In this document: one piece after another, positions 38,030 through 46,569 of the stretch | Layout: each line of letters begins with the position of its first letter | Numbering within the stretch: position 1 is the stretch's first letter | Source of the DNA: Acidobacteriaceae bacterium KBS 83 | GTDB taxonomy: Bacteria > Acidobacteriota > Terriglobia > Terriglobales > Acidobacteriaceae | DNA length: 64,000 nucleotides | Assembly (NCBI GenBank): GCA_000381585.1 | Contig: KB906740.1 | Coordinates: 124,001 to 188,000 of the forward strand | Reading direction: 5' to 3' | Notes under the pieces: generated by a model | The model's input: only the letters and a program-made list of their open reading frames with translations | The model's database searches: none | Told to the model about the DNA's origin: nothing | Made by a program: the position numbers and the translations under genes

Positions 38030-38049
38030 CGAGTATTTGTTATCATTAA
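38025..38049 (+). promoter_or_regulatory. Putative Zur/Fur-family box before the ZIP transporter
   Basis: GTTATCATTAA at 38039-38049 is identical to the element before the Fur-family gene. Here it is preceded by GATAAC (38025-38030), so GATAAC-N8-GTTATC forms an extra inverted repeat that overlaps the regulator's stop codon. It is placed to control the ZIP gene at 38103. Confidence 0.55.
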
Positions 38050-38102
38050 TGCATATCCGGCCCCCGGGCAGTTGACTCGAGCACAGCAAGGTTTGTCTCC
38101 CC

Positions 38103-38888
38103 ATGCACATCGCCATCCTCGCCCACGCACTGCTGGCCGTCTTCGCTCTGGAAGCGATCGCCATGCTGGCGGCATGGCTCCTGCGCCGGCGTGACTATGC
38201 GCTGAGCGCATTCCTGCCCTATCTCGTCAGCGTGGCCACCGGCCTTCTGCTCGCCACCGCGCTGCTCCATCTGCTGCCGGAAGCCATCGCCAGCCTCGGC
38301 AACACGCCGCGCGTCTGGTATCTGCTGGCAGGCGGTATCCTCGGCCTCTTCTGTGTGGAGCAGATCGTTGCCGCCATCGTGCACGCCGGCGACGCGAGCG
38401 TTGTCCACGTCCATGCACACGGCCACTCCCATCACCATTCACTTCGCCCCGCGAACCTGATCGTCGCCAGCAGCCTGCATAGCTTTCTCGACGGCGTCTC
38501 CGTGGCGGCAGCCTTCGCGGCGGGCCCGCGCGTTGGCTGGATCACTGCCCTCGCCATCAGCCTCCATGAGGTGCCGCATCGCGTCGGCGACTTTGCTGTG
38601 CTGCTGCACGCAGGCTACTCGGCCACCAGTGCGCTGCGCATGGCGGTGCTGCCGTCACTCGGTGCACTGCTTGGCGTGGCGCTGGTCGCCGCCTTCGGAG
38701 CCAGCGGCGGCACCGCCGTGTATTGGCTCTTGCCCATCAGCGCCGCAAGCTTCCTCTACATTGCCTGCGTCAACCTGCTGCCGGAGCTGCGTCACCAGCA
38801 CAGCCGCCTCGCAGTCGCGCTGCAGATGCTCTGCCTCTTTGGTGGCGCGGCGCTTGTCGCCCTGGTTGCCGGTCTGCCCGGCGCATAA
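38103..38888 (+). CDS. ZIP-family divalent metal transporter
   Basis: The 261-aa integral membrane protein probably imports zinc or a related metal. It has about eight helices and a cytosolic His-rich loop (VHVHAHGHSHHH, residues 101-112). The TM4/TM5 metal site reads HSFLDGVSVAAAF (His126, Asp130) and HEVPHRVGDFAVLLHAG (His155, His159, Asp163), the ZIP signature. It is downstream of a Fur-type regulator with a shared upstream box, so it is probably derepressed when metal is scarce. It is followed by an inverted-repeat spacer and a convergent TonB receptor gene. Confidence 0.88.
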   Translation: MHIAILAHALLAVFALEAIAMLAAWLLRRRDYALSAFLPYLVSVATGLLLATALLHLLPEAIASLGNTPRVWYLLAGGILGLFCVEQIVAAIVHAGDASVVHVHAHGHSHHHSLRPANLIVASSLHSFLDGVSVAAAFAAGPRVGWITALAISLHEVPHRVGDFAVLLHAGYSATSALRMAVLPSLGALLGVALVAAFGASGGTAVYWLLPISAASFLYIACVNLLPELRHQHSRLAVALQMLCLFGGAALVALVAGLPGA

Positions 38889-38897
38889 CTGTCTAAA

Positions 38898-39006
38898 CCG
38901 TTTTCACAAAAGGTGTAGGCGCCGAAACAACACCGGACGCAGCTTTTCCGTAAAGAAAAGATGCTCTTCGTGGCTGCTCGTCCGGACACAGTATTTGTGA
39001 AAACGG
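38898..39006. repeat. Inverted repeat bounding a 109-bp convergent spacer
   Basis: CCGTTTTCACAAA (38898-38910) is the exact reverse complement of TTTGTGAAAACGG (38994-39006). A smaller CTTTTC/GAAAAG hairpin (38943-38960) lies inside. It sits between the convergent ZIP and TonB-receptor genes, so it may be a bidirectional terminator with an odd, long loop or a small MITE-like remnant. Confidence 0.5.
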
Positions 39007-39007
39007 A

Positions 39008-41647
39008 CTAGAAGACGAAATCCAGCTGCCCTGTAAATGTTCGCGGCGAAACGAAATGCGTCCCGCTGAACGTCGACAGGAAGTTATACAGCGCGTACTT
39101 GTTCGTCAGGTTCACCACGGACAGGCTGGCATTCACCTTGTAACGCTCCGTGTGAAACACATTGTCATACCCGCCCAGCGCGTCGAAGGTGTTGCGCGGC
39201 TGAACCCGCGGCGGATTCTTGTCGTCATTCTCCGTACCGGGCGCCGGTATCTTCACCAGCGGTGAGCTAAGCTGGTTGCCCGCGCAGCTCGTCAGGGGAT
39301 TGGCAATCGTCGCCCGCTGGCTGCCGCAGGTCAGGTTGATCTGCGCCTGCTGGTCCGGTGTCAGCCCGGTAAGGTTCACCTGAAAGTCTGGTGAGTTGGG
39401 ATCCGCAGTCGGCGAGAAGGGAACCGCGCCCGCCACCAGGCCGCTCTCATATGTCCAGTTCAAGCCAAGCATCGGCCCGTGGCCTGGTGACTTCTGATAT
39501 TGCAGGTGCGTCGTCTGCTGAAATGCCTGATCGTGATCGATGCGGAACGGCGCGCCGGAGAGCGGCGTGTTCGGATTGTTGAAGAGAATGCCGCCCACCT
39601 CAGGTCCGAAGAAGCGCGAGCGCGAGTGGCCCAGCACCGCATACGCGGAGACGCCATGCGTCGGCGTCAGGTTCGCGCGAATCGCGTACCCGTCGATCTT
39701 CGACTTGTTCCATTGAATCGGAAACGACAGCGGCGTGTTGAACAGCACATCGAAGTCATAGTCGCGATCGGTGAACTTCCAGAAGTAGTCGCCCTGCACC
39801 GCGATCTTCGGCCCAATCGCCTGCTCAAACCCTGCTGAAAAGTGATTGCGCTTGCCCGGCTTCAGTGTTGCATCGCCGAAGGCGCCGAAGACATTCTGTG
39901 CCAGCCCGCCGGCGCCCGTGGAACTCGAGAGGATCAGGTTCTCGTTGTACGGCGTCATGAAGAACTTGCCATACGAGCCGCGAAGCACTGTGTTCGTCTT
40001 CGCAACCCGATAGGACGCGCCTGCTCGCGGTTCCACCATCGACCGGCTGGAGATGCCGTTGTAATTGTCCGCGCGCACGCCGCCGCTCAGCAGCCATCCG
40101 CCAAAGTGCAGCTCGTCTTCGACGTACACCGCCTCCTGCTTGATGTCCGTGGTCCCGTTGAAGTTGAACAGCTTGCCGCCCCGGCTCAGGTCATAGGGCA
40201 GCAGGCTGGGCAAAAAGGCCGGGTTCGCTGTCTGGCCCGCACCCGTGCAGTGCAGATCGCTCGGATCCGTCACCGGCGCGCCGCTCGCGTCGAGGCACGG
40301 CGAGTTGTACGCGGGATCGGTAATGCCTAGCCGGAAGCTCTCCGCCAGCGGCGTCTGGTAAATGTTCGCGCCGATCTTCAGGCTCTGGATGCCCTTCGAA
40401 TACGTGAAATCTTCTTTCACGCCGAAGTTGGTCAGGCGCCGCGCCTGCTGCAGCGTAGCCGGCTGGTCATCAAACAGATTCGCCGAAGGGTAGTAGTGCA
40501 CCTGGTCCTGACGAAGATAGATATTCGAGCTCAGCAGCGACGCGGGATTGAAGATGTGGGTCCAGAACACGGAGGTGTTAAAGCTCTTGATCTCGTTGCG
40601 CTGGTCCTGTCCCAGGGCCTCCTGATCGTACTGGTTCGGCGTCTGCGCCCAGGAGCGTGAGGCGCTCAGGTCCAGGTGAATCATGTTCGTCGGATTCGCA
40701 TTCCAGTCCAGGCGTTCGAACACGTTCTCGACGTTGCCGTGATCGTGCATCGGGGAAAACTCCGGCGTATCGAGAAATCGCCCGCTGTTCACAACGTCCA
40801 GGCTGGTGAACGATCCGTATCGCGACGAGCCGATGCCCAGGCTTCCGCCTCCGGTTCCGCTGCCGAACGAACCGTACCCACCATACACATCGCCGTGCAG
40901 CTTATGACCCAAACCGGATTTCGTCGTCGTCTGCACCACCAGGCTTGCCTTGTCGCCGTACTCCGCCGGCGGCACGCCGCTGATCACATTCATGCTGTCG
41001 ATCGAGCTCAGCGCAATCTGGTTGGAGAACTGGCGGCTCTGCTGATCGCTGATCGGCTGGCCATCCACGCTGAACTGCACATCCTGGTGCTCGCCTTGCG
41101 CATGGATAAGGCCGTCGGAGTCCTGCGCAATGCCCGGAGTCGCCAGTGTGATCAGCGAGCTCACCGCCGCGTTGGTGTTTTGATAGGGGATCTGTTTCAA
41201 CGCGCTCGAGTCCAGGTCCGTGTGCGCCGTCGGCGTATTGGTGACGACGTCCTCCGCCCCGGCCGTCACGTTCACCGTAGTGGCAACGCCTGAGAGAACA
41301 AGCTGCAGCTTCAGGTTCACCGGAACCGCGCTGCGCAGGCTCACATCAGTGGTATCGGTCGAAAAGCCGGTCGCGGCAACCGCCATGTGATAGCTGCCAA
41401 ACGGAACATTGCTGAAGGCGAAGCTACCCGTTGCATCGGACTTCATCGAGTGGTCAAAGCCGCTGACGGTATTCTGCATTGTCACCAGGGCGCCGGGAAT
41501 TGCATTCCCCTGCGGATCGGTGACCTGTCCTGTTACAGAACCGGTGAGAGTCTGAGCGCTGGCTGCTGCCGCCATCACGACGAATGGCGCAGACGCCAGA
41601 AGAATGCGGCTGAGCCGCCTGGAATGGAAAAACAAATGGAATAACAC
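39008..41647 (-). CDS. TonB-dependent outer-membrane receptor, Oar-like
   Basis: The protein has 879 aa. A signal peptide (ending ASA-Q) is followed by a carboxypeptidase-regulatory-like domain (residues ~30-105: GSVTGQVTDPQGNAIPGALVTMQN…), a plug domain (~115-235, including QFSVDGQPISDQQSRQFSN) and a beta-barrel ending in a C-terminal aromatic (TGQLDFVF). This arrangement is the Oar-like receptor type abundant in Acidobacteriota. It imports a large substrate using TonB energy. GTG at 41647 (AGAGG five bases ahead) is preferred; a TTG at 41668 has no SD. A small His/Cys membrane protein and a GH78 enzyme are upstream on the same strand, suggesting an oligosaccharide or metal-linked substrate. 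Confidence 0.88.
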   Translation of the reverse strand: MLFHLFFHSRRLSRILLASAPFVVMAAAASAQTLTGSVTGQVTDPQGNAIPGALVTMQNTVSGFDHSMKSDATGSFAFSNVPFGSYHMAVAATGFSTDTTDVSLRSAVPVNLKLQLVLSGVATTVNVTAGAEDVVTNTPTAHTDLDSSALKQIPYQNTNAAVSSLITLATPGIAQDSDGLIHAQGEHQDVQFSVDGQPISDQQSRQFSNQIALSSIDSMNVISGVPPAEYGDKASLVVQTTTKSGLGHKLHGDVYGGYGSFGSGTGGGSLGIGSSRYGSFTSLDVVNSGRFLDTPEFSPMHDHGNVENVFERLDWNANPTNMIHLDLSASRSWAQTPNQYDQEALGQDQRNEIKSFNTSVFWTHIFNPASLLSSNIYLRQDQVHYYPSANLFDDQPATLQQARRLTNFGVKEDFTYSKGIQSLKIGANIYQTPLAESFRLGITDPAYNSPCLDASGAPVTDPSDLHCTGAGQTANPAFLPSLLPYDLSRGGKLFNFNGTTDIKQEAVYVEDELHFGGWLLSGGVRADNYNGISSRSMVEPRAGASYRVAKTNTVLRGSYGKFFMTPYNENLILSSSTGAGGLAQNVFGAFGDATLKPGKRNHFSAGFEQAIGPKIAVQGDYFWKFTDRDYDFDVLFNTPLSFPIQWNKSKIDGYAIRANLTPTHGVSAYAVLGHSRSRFFGPEVGGILFNNPNTPLSGAPFRIDHDQAFQQTTHLQYQKSPGHGPMLGLNWTYESGLVAGAVPFSPTADPNSPDFQVNLTGLTPDQQAQINLTCGSQRATIANPLTSCAGNQLSSPLVKIPAPGTENDDKNPPRVQPRNTFDALGGYDNVFHTERYKVNASLSVVNLTNKYALYNFLSTFSGTHFVSPRTFTGQLDFVF

Positions 41648-41716
41648 AGGAGCCTCTGGATCAAACAAGATCGGATATCTGCAGAAAAGGAAGATGGACT
41701 ACGTGCAGAGAGGGAT

Positions 41717-42007
41717 CTAGAGGCAGGTGGGCGGAGGACGGGTGGTCGGAACTGCAACGAGGCTGGGCGAACCGCGGCTAGGCGCGGCGACCAGCAACAC
41801 CATCAGCGTCTGCATCATGACAATCAGGCTGACGACGCTTGCGATGGATGGCGTGGTATGGCCAAGAGTGCAGATCTGGCAATTTTCCGCGTGCCCGCTG
41901 ACACCGTGATGATGCATCAGCAACGCAGAGAAGAAGACCACAATCGAAACGCACAGAACCACCGCAAGGACGCGAAGTGCGAACGATTTGCGGTCTCTAT
42001 AGGGCAT
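41717..42007 (-). CDS. Small His/Cys membrane protein upstream of the TonB receptor
   Basis: The protein has 96 aa with two hydrophobic segments: ALRVLAVVLCVSIVVFFSAL (about residues 9-28) and a second near 57-78. Between them is HHHGVSGHAENCQICTLGH, with several His and a CxxC. Its layout recalls the DUF2946-type small proteins often encoded beside TonB receptors or copper genes, but I cannot confirm membership. The ATG at 42007 is chosen over a TTG at 42046; no good SD is seen for either. It lies 70 bp before the TonB receptor on the same strand. A metal-binding or receptor-accessory role is a guess. Confidence 0.6.
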   Translation of the reverse strand: MPYRDRKSFALRVLAVVLCVSIVVFFSALLMHHHGVSGHAENCQICTLGHTTPSIASVVSLIVMMQTLMVLLVAAPSRGSPSLVAVPTTRPPPTCL

Positions 42008-42133
42008 ATGTTCTGGTCGATGACGGATATTGCTACTGATATTCAAGTATCAGTGGTTCTCAAAGCGAAGTCAATGCGCAGAACGGGTTACCAGGTTACG
42101 GCTCGGCACGAAGCCGCGTCTTTTATTGGACGT

Positions 42134-44518
42134 TTATTGGACGTCCAAAGTCGTCTTTCCGGCACCCAGCGGATGCGATTGTCCGTGCCATTCCAACGTG
42201 CCCTGAAGCCCCGCCGGCAGGGTAATCTCGGCATGCAGACCGCGCGCAGTCACCTCGTATTGAGCCACGATCTCCCCCACCGGGTGCGGATACCGGACCG
42301 TGAGTCTTTTCAGGTCGCTGAGCTCCGGGGCGATCCTCACGGTACGAAATCCCGGACTTCCGGGATGAATCCCACCGACGATCGTCAACAGATCGTAGGT
42401 CGGATGCGCGCTCCAGGCGTGCGAGTCGGAGCGCGAATCGCCCGGCATCTCCGGCCAGGTGCTGAAGCCCATCGGCAGTAGCGCCCGCCACGGTCCCAGT
42501 GACGCCAGATACAAGTTGCCCTGCCCGGCATGCTCCAGCGCACGCGCCAGGTAGAAGCGAAAGTAGTAGCTGGCCGGCATCAGATGCTCCCGGCCATTCA
42601 CTATGCGCTGCAGCACCTCCTGCTGTTCAGCTTTCGGAATCACGTCATACAGCACGCCCAGAATGTTCGCGTGTTCGCTGAAGAGGGTGCGCTCTGGAGT
42701 ATCCGCCAGCAACTTCCGTTCCGGCGACCAGCAGCGCTGGTATACCCCCTCACGCATCTGCTTCAGGCTCGATTCATACGATGTGCCGATCGACGGGTTG
42801 CCGAGCGCGTGCTCAAGCTCCGACGCATCCTTGAGCGCGCCCATCATCTCCAGCGACAACACGCACGACTCCCCATGCGCATCCACTGTCGGAATCTTCT
42901 GGTCCTCCGGCACCCAGTCCACAAAGTTCCAGTAAGGCGGCTCGCGCAGCAATCCATCCGTATCGAGATAGCCGAAGAACCACGCCAGCACATCGCGCGT
43001 GCCCTGCAGATTCTCTTTCACGATCTGCGCATCCGGACGGTACCAGTACAGATCGTCCAGCATTCCGATCCAGTAAAGCGAGAACGGTGGAATGATCTGT
43101 TCCAGGCTGCTTGGATAGCGGCTCTGCGTCAGCCCCTCGGGGATATGCGAGTTGGCAAACGCCTCGATCGCCTGCCGCGCCAGCCGGTCATCGCCCGTCA
43201 CCGCATACGAGATCAGCGCTTGAATACGCGTATCGCCGATGTACTGCAATTGCTCGTAGTACGGGGTATCCATATAGGTCTCATGTGCGTCAAGCCGCGC
43301 CGTGCGCCAGCCAATCTCCCAGATCTTCTGCAACGCAGCATCGCCTGAATCGAACTGTGCCCGCTGCTCGAACGGATACGTGCTCTCGTTCGCCCGCAGA
43401 CTCTCGAGCGTCAGCCCCTCATCGCCGGTAGTGATGTCGATCTGCATGTACCGCCACGTCCGCCACCACAGCGGCTCGAAGGTGTGTTGCTCTCCGCCAT
43501 CCGGCAGCACGATGTCGTGAAAGCCGATCGCATGCCGGCCCGCAATGTCATCGCGGTTGCCCTTCTTCAACTGCGCATCGTAGAGCGCCTCGGCATAGGT
43601 AAGCACGACCCGTGAGCCGCGCCCGCCGCTGAATGTCAGCTCGGGGTACGCCGTCGTCAGCGTCTTGCGATCGAGCATCACCTCCGTCGTCGTATGCGGC
43701 GGAATGCTCAACGCCTTCGCAGGAAATCCCGAGCCTGCCGAGCCTGCTAATCCCGCGCGGACGATTGCCCCCGGGCTCTCTTCCTTGTGCGTCATCTGCG
43801 GCAGCGGGTCCGGCATCAGCCGCCAGGGAATGTTCGCGACATCGTGCTCCGACGCTGCCTCGCCCGCGTGCGCGCCATCATCCTCGCGCATCGCCGTACG
43901 CGCCTGCAACCAGTGCAGGGAAGTGTCCCCCGGCTCCTGCCAATTCCAGCCATATTTCGCCGCGTCCAGCTTTTCGCCCGGGCTCGCCGCCATGTAATCG
44001 CCGCGTCCATCGTTCGCGCGCGGCACCACGCTGATCCCTGGCTCCTCCGCCACCGACCAGCTCGCATTCGTATCTGCCGCCGTCTCCTGCTCCGTATCCC
44101 CCTGCACCAGAAACGCCGTCCGGTCCGACATCTGCGCAATTGCCGAGTAGATCCCGGAGTTCCACACCGTCGCCGTCAGCAGATTTGTGCCTTCATGGAG
44201 CGCCGGCGCCAGGTCGAACGTCTCGTAGCGCCAGTGCGGCAGGTCGCTCGCCGCCGGTCCCGCGCCGATGCGCTGCCTATTCACGTAGAAGAGAAATCTG
44301 CGATCGCCGCTCACATGCACGATGAAATGCTGCGGCACGGCCGTCAGCTCGATCGACTTGCGAAAGTGCAGCACAATCGGCTCGCGCAGCGGTGCCGTCG
44401 GATGCGAGATCCATATCGCCGACCATTCTCCGCGCGGTTCCTCGGCATGGACAAAGGCTGCTGCGGCAAACAAAGCGATAGCAATCAGGCGCCGGAGCGA
44501 CGGCTTGCGGATCGGCAA
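42134..44518 (-). CDS. Exported alpha-L-rhamnosidase-like glycoside hydrolase (GH78)
   Basis: The protein has about 794 aa. A signal peptide (LRRLIAIALFAAAAFVHA) is followed by two N-terminal beta domains (WSAIWISHPTAPLREP, then VNRQRIGAGPA near 85), and the (alpha/alpha)6 catalytic barrel from about residue 400 with TYMDTPYYEQLQYIGDTRIQ near 425 and DSHAWSAHPTYDLL near 700, as in GH78. The Asp/Glu of the DTPYYEQLQYIGD block are candidate catalytic residues. The frame opens with a TTG at 44581; TTG at 44518 is preferred for its GGGGGG-type SD and a normal signal peptide, though neither is certain. It is upstream of the small membrane protein and TonB receptor. Confidence 0.83.
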   Translation of the reverse strand: MPIRKPSLRRLIAIALFAAAAFVHAEEPRGEWSAIWISHPTAPLREPIVLHFRKSIELTAVPQHFIVHVSGDRRFLFYVNRQRIGAGPAASDLPHWRYETFDLAPALHEGTNLLTATVWNSGIYSAIAQMSDRTAFLVQGDTEQETAADTNASWSVAEEPGISVVPRANDGRGDYMAASPGEKLDAAKYGWNWQEPGDTSLHWLQARTAMREDDGAHAGEAASEHDVANIPWRLMPDPLPQMTHKEESPGAIVRAGLAGSAGSGFPAKALSIPPHTTTEVMLDRKTLTTAYPELTFSGGRGSRVVLTYAEALYDAQLKKGNRDDIAGRHAIGFHDIVLPDGGEQHTFEPLWWRTWRYMQIDITTGDEGLTLESLRANESTYPFEQRAQFDSGDAALQKIWEIGWRTARLDAHETYMDTPYYEQLQYIGDTRIQALISYAVTGDDRLARQAIEAFANSHIPEGLTQSRYPSSLEQIIPPFSLYWIGMLDDLYWYRPDAQIVKENLQGTRDVLAWFFGYLDTDGLLREPPYWNFVDWVPEDQKIPTVDAHGESCVLSLEMMGALKDASELEHALGNPSIGTSYESSLKQMREGVYQRCWSPERKLLADTPERTLFSEHANILGVLYDVIPKAEQQEVLQRIVNGREHLMPASYYFRFYLARALEHAGQGNLYLASLGPWRALLPMGFSTWPEMPGDSRSDSHAWSAHPTYDLLTIVGGIHPGSPGFRTVRIAPELSDLKRLTVRYPHPVGEIVAQYEVTARGLHAEITLPAGLQGTLEWHGQSHPLGAGKTTLDVQ

Positions 44519-44581
44519 ATCAGGCCCCCCATGATGCGAAACATGATACGAGAATGGCGCGCGGCAACTACTTCGCCCCAA

Positions 44582-45316
44582 CTACTTCATGGAGTCGCGC
44601 AGCGAAATCATCGCCTGATCGCGGTCGCGCAAACCAATCAACCCGTGGCGCGGATACTCCACGTCCAGAATCGTATACACGGTCAGCGTAACCGCCAGCG
44701 CCAGCGCAATCGAGGACATCCAGTCGGGCGGACCGAATTTCTTGCTGTATCCCGCCATCAGCGCGCAGCCCCCGCTGAAGAAAAACAGCAGCCAGAACAC
44801 CACATCCGGTGGATGCATATAGAACGCATTCCGCCGCGTCGACGTAATGTCGATCATGTTGTTAAGCGCTGGCAGCAGCAACTTCGTGGCGTCGGGGTTG
44901 GCTCCAGGCGACGATGCCGCCGCCGTTGCTCGTTGCCATATCTCGCGTTGCAGGCGCTCCGTCTCTGACGATATCTCCGGTCCCACCTGATCAAACAGAC
45001 CCGTCCGTGAATTCGCGTAGTCGCGGAACAGCTGTCGCATCTCCGGCTGTGCGTTCGCCGGCAGAAGATCCAGCCGCAGATACGCCGTGCCGATGTCGTT
45101 CACCTCTTCAGTCAGCAGCAGGCGATGATTGTCATAGCGGGAGATCGCTCCTGAGATCGTGAACGCTAGCAGCAGCCCGAAAAGTCCAAAGATCGCGCCT
45201 TCAACCGTGGTGTCCAACTCCGCGCCCGCGCGTCGCCGGCGTAACCGCCGCCCCAGCTCCAGCAGCAGGATCATCGCCGGGAACAGCAGCAACGCACTCA
45301 ATGGATTGAAGATCAT
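44582..45316 (-). CDS. DUF4239 bestrophin-like membrane protein
   Basis: The 244-aa protein has four hydrophobic helices: near 5-19, 40-60 (EGAIFGLFGLLLAFTISGA), ~175-192 and ~205-222. A conserved stretch SRYDNHRLLLTEEVNDIGTAYLRLDLLP (about 59-87) marks the DUF4239 family. Function is not established; a channel-like role has been suggested by distant resemblance to bestrophins, and I hold that loosely. The ATG at 45316 follows AGGGAG; the upstream frame to 45424 is rejected. It precedes the GH78 gene with 63 bp between stop and start. Confidence 0.8.
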   Translation of the reverse strand: MIFNPLSALLLFPAMILLLELGRRLRRRRAGAELDTTVEGAIFGLFGLLLAFTISGAISRYDNHRLLLTEEVNDIGTAYLRLDLLPANAQPEMRQLFRDYANSRTGLFDQVGPEISSETERLQREIWQRATAAASSPGANPDATKLLLPALNNMIDITSTRRNAFYMHPPDVVFWLLFFFSGGCALMAGYSKKFGPPDWMSSIALALAVTLTVYTILDVEYPRHGLIGLRDRDQAMISLRDSMK

Positions 45317-45651
45317 GGCAACTCCCTGGCACAACGGAAGATCACGATGGAGGAGATGAGGTGCGTCAGCATTGGCCCAGGAGACGGATCGGCACGGATC
45401 GGTTCGGTACGGATAGGTTCGCAACAGTGTCGGTCATTCTACCGTCCCATCCCGCGATGGCCAGAGCTAATCTGCCCAAACTCGAACCGCGCCTTGTGCC
45501 GATTCCGGCGACCCATTACGGGAATCATCGATACATCGCGTATCCGCGCCTCTCACCATCCTTGACAGCCGCGCCGATTGCGTCGAAGATGAGCGCCCCT
45601 GAAAAACTGCCAGGAAACATTGGCCTAAAATCTCTTCTTCGAAGGCAGGTC
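45317..45651. other. Divergent intergenic region with short direct repeats
   Basis: About 335 bp between divergent genes. ACGGAT(C/A)GG occurs three times at 45384-45392, 45394-45402 and 45409-45417, making a short degenerate tandem array that could bind a regulator or be a simple-repeat remnant. The frame open on the plus strand here lacks a ribosome site or recognisable protein. Confidence 0.4.
45384..45417. repeat. Three ACGGAT(C/A)GG direct repeats
   Basis: Three near-identical 9-mers stand within 34 bp with spacings of 10 and 15 bases, in the divergent region between the DUF4239 gene and the exported-protein gene. The number and order suggest iteron-like operator sites, but this is not proven. 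Confidence 0.4.
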
Positions 45652-46434
45652 ATGATGAATCGGCTTGGGATCACCGCGTGCGCCCTTGCGTCGTTTGTGG
45701 CACTCGCACTTCCCTGCGTCGCGCAGGATAGCCACGAGAAGAATCCCTGGAACGGCTCCTGGAAGATCGACCGCTCCACCCTCAAGTACGACGGCCCCAC
45801 CGTCTCTATAACCACCGACGCCGAGGGGTACACCGTCACCCGTGGCGGCAAAGCCAGCCCGAAGGTCGTCTGCAACGGCAAGCCCAGCGCACAACCCGAC
45901 GGCGCCACCACCATCTGCAGTAAGGTCGGCTCCGGCTATGAAGTGGACACTTCCCACGACGGCAAGCCAGTCAGCAAGGGTAAAGTTGAGCTGTCCGCCG
46001 ATGGCAAGACCCTCAACCGCACCTTCCAGATCACCCCACCGGACGGCAGCCCCTTCACCATGACCACCACATCGAAGAAGCTATCCGGCGGCGACGGCTT
46101 CGACGGGACATGGAAGGAAACCGCCTTCACCGAATCACAGGACACCGGAATCCTCACCATCCAGATCAATGGCGACAGTGTCGACTTCAAAGAGACGGAC
46201 AACGACAAGCCGATCACCTGCAAACTGGACGGCACGCCGGTGGCCATGGGAATGCAAGGCATGTCCGTGAAAATGGATGGTCCGCACACCCTCAAGGTGA
46301 CTTACACCCGCGAAGGCAATGTCGCCCGGGAAAACACCTTCGTCCTGAGCGCCGACGGCAAAACCATCCAGGAGACCGACGTTACACCCGCGCCCTCCGC
46401 ATCCACCATGTCGGTTATGTTCAACAAGTCGTAG
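45652..46434 (+). CDS. Exported beta-rich protein of unknown function
   Basis: The protein has 260 aa with a signal peptide (residues 1-25, MMNRLGITACALASFVALALP, ending VAQ). The mature part is rich in Asp/Gly/Thr/Lys and shows two similar halves, each with a W-x-K core (NGSWKIDRSTLKYDG at 35-50; DGTWKETAFTESQDTG at 148-163) followed by a strand ladder and a closing LSADGKT turn (about 117 and 236). This suggests a duplicated lipocalin-like or META-type sheet domain. No enzyme residues are evident. The ATG at 45652 has an AGGCAGG just upstream. It converges with the metallo-hydrolase gene beyond a hairpin at 46460. Confidence 0.7.
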   Translation: MMNRLGITACALASFVALALPCVAQDSHEKNPWNGSWKIDRSTLKYDGPTVSITTDAEGYTVTRGGKASPKVVCNGKPSAQPDGATTICSKVGSGYEVDTSHDGKPVSKGKVELSADGKTLNRTFQITPPDGSPFTMTTTSKKLSGGDGFDGTWKETAFTESQDTGILTIQINGDSVDFKETDNDKPITCKLDGTPVAMGMQGMSVKMDGPHTLKVTYTREGNVARENTFVLSADGKTIQETDVTPAPSASTMSVMFNKS

Positions 46435-46459
46435 CCCATATCGAAGAAGCAAATCGCGA

Positions 46460-46488
46460 ACCCCATGTCCCTGTGTCGGGCATGGGGT
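46460..46488. terminator. Hairpin between convergent genes
   Basis: ACCCCATG (46460-46467) pairs with CATGGGGT (46481-46488) around a 13-nt loop. There is no T-tract, so if it terminates transcription it would do so weakly, possibly for both convergent genes. Confidence 0.4.
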
Positions 46489-46569
46489 GTGTGACGGCGC
46501 TCTCCCATGTGCGCATCGGTGAGCACGAGTGCCCTAAGCTGGGCGCAACCCAGCATTTGCGGTCAAGCG

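Noticed and set aside
38890-39007. A standard Rho-independent terminator for the ZIP gene
   Set aside because: The 13-bp arms are 83 bases apart and no T-tract follows, so it does not meet the usual terminator form; it is listed as an inverted repeat instead.
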